Positions 59,353-64,000 of a DNA stretch of 64,000 nucleotides are shown piece by piece (within the stretch, counting starts at the first letter, position 1; the number at the start of each line of letters is the position of its first letter). The stretch is from Malania oleifera. Its lineage: Eukaryota; Streptophyta; Magnoliopsida; Santalales; Ximeniaceae. Location: positions 12,617,764 to 12,681,763 of the forward strand of contig NC_080422.1 of the NCBI RefSeq assembly GCF_029873635.1, written 5' to 3'. The notes below the pieces were generated by a model. It was not told the DNA's origin. It did no database searches and worked only from the letters and a program-made list of their open reading frames with translations. The position numbers were made by a program, and so were the translations under genes.

Positions 59353-60031
59353 GGTTTGATATATATGGGTGAAACCACTTTGATGCAATAGTTAAAGTCA
59401 TTAGGTCTTAGGCTCAACCATGCATATAAACATCTATTATCTACTCAATTTTTTTTATGTGGTACAAATTTGCAAGTGCGATTCTCAATAATTATTTCTT
59501 CACTTGTGAGGTTAAATCATTTCCCACTGAATGGAAGTTGTTACTAATTGTAATACACTAACTCATGCAACCAACTCTTTTGAAAATTTATATTTGCAAG
59601 AACACATGCATGAACATTTGAGCCCAAATCAAATTGTTCTCCTCCTTGAGTAAATCCAATTCTCCAACAATTGCTCAAATGAGTCTTATGACGCACCTTA
59701 AGTGCATTCAAATTAATCTTACTTTTCACGTCCTAACCATTTAAGTCTCAACTACTAGGTTTAGATGATTCTTATTAGTCTTGTTAGGAACTTAGTCCTC
59801 CAACTGATAACACGTTAGGAGAATAATTTCACACCTCAACTTTATAATGTCACTCGTCCAAAGGTACACACCATTGGTTCTAGTACCACTTGGGAATGAA
59901 AAATCCTCATGAGTTGGCTTAAAATATATGGTGAATACCAACTTGACTAAAAAACTGAAGTCATTCATTTTGCGCTTAACTATACATATAAACACCTATC
60001 ATTTATTCAATTTTCAAATGCAATTCTCAAC
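59353..60031 (-). mobile_element. candidate TRIM-like element, very diverged
   Basis: Two direct repeats of about 115-137 bp (59353-59489 and 59916-60031), about 70% alike by eye, share CATATAAACAYCTATYAT and ATTCTCAA. They flank about 425 bp. On the minus strand, just inside the right repeat, TGGTACTAGAACC (59888-59876) resembles a worn tRNA-Met primer binding site. Size and layout fit a terminal-repeat retrotransposon in miniature. It is a weak call and non-coding. Confidence 0.35.
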
Positions 60032-60375
60032 ACTAGTAATAAGCCAATGATGGCTAGATTTGGGGCTCTACCTTCGGGTTGCTTCCATGAAGACGTAGGT
60101 AGGTGACATGCTTAGTGGCCAAGAACCTATTGGATTTTCCTTGTTTGAAAGTGTTGTCTTGTGGTTCAAATGTGCATCATTTTGGCCATAAACATTATCT
60201 ACCAACAAAATCAAAAGGCTTCAAATGGAGAATCCCTCAAGAAATGAGTTTTTTTTTCCTTTTTGGCTCGGCAAGAAATGAATTAAATTTTATGGAGTTG
60301 AGACAACGAGAAAGAGTGATTTCAACGAGGAAGTAGGAGTTAGATTATTAATATACAGTTATGCATTCAGCAAGC
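60032..60375. other. upstream flank of the tRNA gene
   Basis: AT-rich, no gene. TAATATACA (about 60349-60357) and CAA (60371-60373) lie at the distances where plant tRNA genes often carry TATA-like and CAA start signals. Confidence 0.5.
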
Positions 60376-60457
60376 GTCGATATGTCCGAGTGGTTAAGGA
60401 GACAGACTCGAAATCTGTTGGGCTTTGCCTGCGCAGGTTCGAATCCTGCTGTCGACG
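60376..60457 (+). tRNA. tRNA-Ser (anticodon CGA)
   Basis: 82 nt folding as a class II tRNA. The acceptor stem pairs GTCGATA (60376-60382) with TGTCGAC (60450-60456), and G60457 is the discriminator base. The anticodon stem ACAGA/TCTGT encloses CTCGAAA, giving anticodon CGA at 60409-60411, which reads UCG. The long variable arm (GGGC-TTT-GCCT) is typical of serine tRNAs. The T-arm GCAGG/CCTGC carries the B box GGTTCGAATCC at 60436-60446. No intron and no encoded CCA, as expected of a nuclear gene. The acceptor stem has one G-T pair and otherwise looks functional. Confidence 0.97.
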
Positions 60458-60460
60458 CAA

Positions 60461-60476
60461 TTTTCCCGCTTTTTTT
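60461..60476 (+). terminator. RNA polymerase III termination signals
   Basis: TTTT at 60461-60464 and a seven-T run at 60470-60476, 4 and 13 nt after the tRNA. The second is the stronger one. Confidence 0.8.
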
Positions 60477-60616
60477 ACCATTTCCCATAGGAAATTTCCA
60501 TTGTCCTTTCCCACTTCCAATTCCAGTTTTTCTCCCAATAATTTTCCATTTCCTATTAAATTTCCTCCTCAAGAAACCGTCACCACTTCCGACGCTCCAC
60601 TCCTTTTCCATCTTCA
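60477..60616 (+). promoter_or_regulatory. presumed promoter and 5' leader of the PPR gene
   Basis: Only 159 bp separate the tRNA from the start codon. The stretch is pyrimidine-rich (CCATTTCC, CTTTCCCACTTCC, TTTCCTCCTC), which in plants is common in leaders and in TATA-less housekeeping or plastid-protein promoters. No TATA box is seen. The promoter probably overlaps the tRNA gene. Transcript start is unknown. Confidence 0.4.
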
Positions 60617-61333
60617 ATGGCTTCCTCTCTGTGCACAAACCTCCCCTTCCTCTCCCCTCCCTACCCTTCCAGTTCAAATCCCAAGCCCTCCACCACCACC
60701 AGAACCTCCTTCCCCGTCCAGTGCGGCCCCCGGGACAACCGCGGACCACTCGTGAAGGGTCGCGTCCTCAGCACCGAAGCAATCCTCGCCATCCAAGCCC
60801 TAAAACGCGCCCACAGATCCAATCCGGCGAAGGTCCCCGACGTCCTCTCCAAGAGCTTCCCCCGCCTCGTTAAATCCGACCTCATCGCCGCCTTCAAGGA
60901 GCTCCTCCGGCAGAACCAGTGCGGCCTCGCCGCTGACGTTTTCTCCGTCGTCCGATCGGAGCCCTGGTACCGCACCGACCTCTCTCTGTACGCCGTTTTG
61001 GTGGCGGCAATGGGAAGGAACCGGATGCGGGAGGAAATTGACGGTCTGATCTGCGATCTGGAAGCGGAGGGCGAAGGGTCCATCCCCTGCGACGATAAGG
61101 GCATCGTTCAGGTGCTCCGGGCGGTGCTCGGCGCGGACAGGGTGGGATCGGCGGTGAGGATTTACGGGATGATGAAGAGGAGCGGGTGGGGGTCCGACTG
61201 GGTGGGGAATGAGATTGTGGTTAGGGTTTTGAGTAAGGGTTTAAGGAGACTTGGTGAAGTTGGGGTTGCGGATGAGGTTGTGAGGGAATATGTTAGATTG
61301 TTGAAGGGAAATTTGGAGATATTGGAAGTTTAA
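60617..61333 (+). CDS. THA8: THYLAKOID ASSEMBLY 8-like short PPR protein, chloroplast
   Basis: A single-exon gene of 238 codons. The start at 60617 has a good context (TTCAATGGCTTCC), and the N-terminus MASSLCTNLPFLSPPYPSSS is a Ser/Thr/Pro-rich, acid-poor chloroplast transit peptide to about residue 35-37. The conserved segment GPLVKGRVLSTEAILAIQ (43-60) followed by KRAHR is the hallmark of the THA8 family. Helical PPR-like repeats follow: about 86-119, 120-156, 157-191 and 192-228 (for example LYAVLVAAMGRNRMREEIDG; AVRIYGMMKRSGW). Known members are about 220-250 residues and bind plastid RNA; maize THA8 is needed for splicing of ycf3 intron 2 and the trnA intron, which supports photosystem I and thylakoid formation. 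The coding part is GC-rich (especially its first 500 nt) inside AT-rich flanks. It looks intact. It could be a THA8-like paralogue and not the orthologue. Confidence 0.85.
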   Translation: MASSLCTNLPFLSPPYPSSSNPKPSTTTRTSFPVQCGPRDNRGPLVKGRVLSTEAILAIQALKRAHRSNPAKVPDVLSKSFPRLVKSDLIAAFKELLRQNQCGLAADVFSVVRSEPWYRTDLSLYAVLVAAMGRNRMREEIDGLICDLEAEGEGSIPCDDKGIVQVLRAVLGADRVGSAVRIYGMMKRSGWGSDWVGNEIVVRVLSKGLRRLGEVGVADEVVREYVRLLKGNLEILEV

Positions 61334-62029
61334 TTTTGTAAATTTGATAATTTAAATGTTGTTAATTTGTATTTTAGAAGTTTGTATTTTGAAAGTTCAC
61401 AATGTTATTTGCATGTTTTTCGGGGAAACAAAATAGTACTAAATTTGTGGGAGAGATGAAAATACATGTGAATTGTAAGGTGAACAATTTAAAAAAAAAA
61501 AAACAATTTCTATCAATTTAGAAAGAAAAAGTAAAATAAAAATAAAAATAAAAACAAAACATTTCTCTCATATTACTTAACAAGAAGTTAAGATGCAACT
61601 AAAAATGAGATGAAATGGAATAAAATGATTATTTTTCAAGTAAGTACAATGATTAAATGTGATAGATAATATAATCTATAATTTTTTATTGTTCGTGAAC
61701 TATATAATATGTGACTTAAGTGACAAGTTGAAGAATACGAATGACTTACAACGGGAGTATTTGAGAATATGTTTAATAAAATTATAAAATAGTTTTGAAA
61801 GGTTTGAAGTATTTTATTTGTTTTCCTTTTAATGTGCTTGATTTTAAAGTCTTTTTATCTTTAGAAGAGTCGTACATTTATTGAAGGAAGGCATAATGGC
61901 AAAACTACTTGCTTTTTATTGATAAGATTAAAGATAATTAACTATCCATAATTATTTACAATCTATAACTTTGATCGATGTCAAAGTATGACACCAAAAA
62001 GTGAAAATAGTGGTTCCAACAACAATTAA
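61334..62029. other. 3' flank of the PPR gene
   Basis: AT-rich, without genes. It presumably includes the 3' UTR (T-rich TTTGTATTTT elements near 61370-61390; no clear AATAAA). A poly-A run lies at about 61490-61503. Confidence 0.6.
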
Positions 62030-64000
62030 TGTTGATTTTTTGAATCTAATCTCTGTTTTGATTATGATAAATTATAGTATCTCATCTGTGTGTTAAGTAT
62101 ATGAGCATATTCATTTTTCTAAACGTAGATGACAGATGAGAAATGGAAGTCGAGAAGCACTTAAACGCACACACCATTTGGCGCATTCCATGTAATTTCA
62201 AAAGAGTAGAGCATAAAGATTTTTGTTTATTTTCTCAAGTTGTATTGTAATGGTAATTAGGATTTAATTGTGCATGCATGCTTACATAATTTAAAATTGA
62301 AGCTCTCACAAAATGACCAAGATCTTAGATTGACCTTAGGGGCCTAAATTTTTCATGAAAACATTTTTCCAAAACAAGTTTCTAAAAAAAAAAAAAAATC
62401 CCTTCATATTTCTTCCGTCGCATTGATGAGCACTTTTCTCTATCAAAAACTTCTTATCTTAAAAAGTTTCTAATAGAAAATTGTGGGATTTTCTCTTAAC
62501 TTTTTGTAGATACCAAGAACATTCAATTTAGAGTTGTATAGAAAAAGTTATACCCAAAATACTAAAGGGTGTCGGAAAAATTTCCTTCATGTATCATTCG
62601 TCTCATTGATGAGTGATTTTATCAATCAATCACTCCTTATATTAAAAAGTATTCAACATGAAAGTTGTGGAATTTTCTCTTAACTTTCTGTTAATACTAA
62701 GAAAGTTCCATTTGAAGTTGTATAAAAAAAGTTATGTTTGAAAAACTAAAAGATGTCCGCGTAAAAAGCGCCCCAACGGATGAAAAACGATTAGTTTTCA
62801 AATTGAATTATATTTTAATATCTCAACGGCTATAAAATGGTTATATCTCCAAAATGGCTATAAATACCAACCCTAAAGCATTTGAATACACTTTGGCCAA
62901 GCTCATATCATTCAATTTCATTGTTGGGCAAATCCAAGAGCATTCACTCTCATTTTCTCTCCCATACTCTTATTCTAGAAAATCATTTTCTTGGGAAAGA
63001 TTTTTTATTGCTTTTGAGTTTTTGAAGAAGCATTCATTTGGGAGCTCATTTTTGCACATCAAATTTCTCCTACTCTTCTACTTGAAAATATTCTTGGGGA
63101 AATTCTTTTGGGTTACACAAGCAAGGCTTAAGCATATATTCATTCTTATATATATATTTGCTTGAAAGTCATCTTGCTCATGTGATATATTTTCAAAGGT
63201 CAATCTTGGGGAAAAAATTATTTTCTCTTACTCTTATTTTTGAATATTATTTTTTGAGAAAACTTTTTGAGCAATCCTTGGAAGCCTTGAGCATATATTA
63301 ACTCATATATAATTGCTTGAGAGGCTCTTTGATTTATAAAGATCATTTAAAAAAAGAAAATCATTTTCCATACTCTCATTCATTTATTTGAAAAATATTT
63401 TGAGAGGAAAATCAAATACTCTTCCGAACTTCAATCTACAAATCATGTGAGAGTGCATATAGTGCTTTAAAATTGTACATCTTTACTTATTATAGAAGCA
63501 CATTCTTATACGAAAAATATTTCACATCATTTGTATTCACGGTTCGGGTTGTGAACCATGGAGAGGTAGCTATGTCTCGTGTGGAAGCAGTGGATTGTAA
63601 AGGGAAGTTTCGCCCTGGTAAGAAGCGAATTGTAAATGGAAGCTTCGCCCTGGTAAGAAACGGATTGTAACAAGGAGCTCTACCTAATTTTAAGGAGCGG
63701 AATAGTGGATACTCAAGCGAGTTAGCTTGAGGTGGGGACATAGGTAGATTTGACCGAACCTCGATAACAAATCTTGTATTTGTGCTCTCTCTTCCTTTCT
63801 CTCTTTACTTTCAGTATTTGCATGCTCATATTTAATCCGTTGTGATTGTTACATTTGTTTTACATATTTGAATGATTAAATATTGGTGGGTTTTGTAATT
63901 GCTTAGAAAGACCTTAGGTTCTGAAATACTGTTTGTGAAATTAAAATAGGGATAAATTGACCTAAAAAATTTTAAATACCCTATTCATCCTCCCTTTTTG
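62030..64000 (+). mobile_element. SIRE-like copia LTR without the large insertion, cut by the window end
   Basis: It starts TGTTGATTTTTTGAATC and shows TTTTGATTATGATAAA, the SIRE-type LTR opening. A TATA box CTATAAATA lies at 62858-62866. The downstream part (63.4-63.99 kb) parallels 3.9-4.6 kb, ending in CTTAGAAAGACC...GACCTAAAAAATTTTAAA and a C-rich end. A PBS would be expected just after the window. It is a distant member of the family seen at 0.29, 13.87 and 19.45 kb, and the only one here without the large insertion. Orientation plus; whether a body follows cannot be seen. Confidence 0.75.
62401..62766 (+). repeat. 183-bp tandem duplication in LTR U3
   Basis: Units start at 62401 and 62584 (CCTTCATATTTCTTCCGTC / CCTTCATGTATCATTCGTC). 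They share TTCTCTTAACTTTYTGT and GTTGTATARAAAAAGTTAT and are about 75-80% alike by eye. The pair lies just upstream of the TATA box. Confidence 0.85.

Noticed and set aside
60376-60457. tRNA-Ser as a plastid or mitochondrial insertion
   Set aside because: Anticodon CGA is not used by the plant plastid tRNA-Ser set, and there is no flanking organellar sequence. The upstream CAA and downstream T-run fit a nuclear gene.
60348-61104. Other long frames overlapping the PPR gene, on both strands (for example 60361-60873, 60661-61104 minus)
   Set aside because: Shadows of the GC-rich coding sequence. One starts in the tRNA; none has family features.

Overview
This window looks like a retrotransposon-dominated stretch of a nuclear plant genome, most likely a woody eudicot. 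The evidence is the base composition (AT-rich, with GA/CT microsatellites), the plant-specific retroelement lineages (SIRE-like Ty1/copia with long LTRs, Ogre/Tat Ty3/gypsy with a second RNase H, plant L1 with DUF4283 and a zinc knuckle), a plant-type nuclear tRNA-Ser gene, and an intronless chloroplast-targeted short PPR gene. I cannot name the species. Only about 1 kb near the right end (60.37-61.33 kb) is clearly functional host sequence. Almost everything else is nested, truncated retroelements plus a repeated non-coding block that I call unit U.

Layout: 1-4.6 kb is the 3' tail and interrupted 3' LTR of a SIRE-like copia element. 4.6-9.73 kb is unit U copy A, which holds an exon-like island at 8.42-8.58 kb. 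9.73-12.62 kb is a short GC-rich minisatellite, then the 3' end and LTR of a chromovirus-like Ty3 element. 12.62-13.87 kb is the 3' end and partial LTR of a Tat-type element. 13.87-21.76 kb is a SIRE-like element with partial LTRs, a PBS and a gag remnant but no recognisable pol. 21.76-22.97 kb is a solo LTR on the minus strand. 22.97-24.76 kb is unit U copy C. 24.76-27.88 kb is a Ty3 element with a precise 5' LTR and PBS and no 3' LTR. 27.88-28.96 kb is more unit U (D), with its own embedded LTR. 28.96-29.6 kb is a copia 3' LTR and tail on the minus strand. 29.6-31.4 kb is a Tat-type LTR with an 81-bp tandem repeat. 31.4-34.49 kb is a decayed L1 LINE. 34.49-44.13 kb is an Ogre/Tat element on the minus strand. 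44.127-44.172 kb is an assembly gap. 44.17-50.97 kb is unit U copy B, near-identical to copy A. 50.97-53.48 kb is unassigned AT-rich DNA. 53.48-58.23 kb is a Ty1/copia element. 58.23-60.37 kb is degraded repeat DNA, including a possible TRIM. 60.376-60.457 kb is tRNA-Ser(CGA). 60.617-61.333 kb is a THA8-like PPR gene. 62.03-64.0 kb is a SIRE-like LTR without the large insertion seen in the other copies; it is cut by the window end.

The main structural story is duplication. The block SIRE LTR plus U occurs three times (1-9.7, 19.2-29.0 and 44.2-51.0 kb). Copies A and B hold a constant offset of 40,085 nt over about 2.5 kb with very few substitutions, and B begins immediately after an N gap, so a recent duplication and a misplaced haplotig are both live explanations. 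The tRNA and the PPR gene are 159 bp apart on the same strand. I did not find a convincing new biological system. The best leads are the triplicated U block, the splice-flanked exon-like island inside it, and the tRNA/PPR arrangement.
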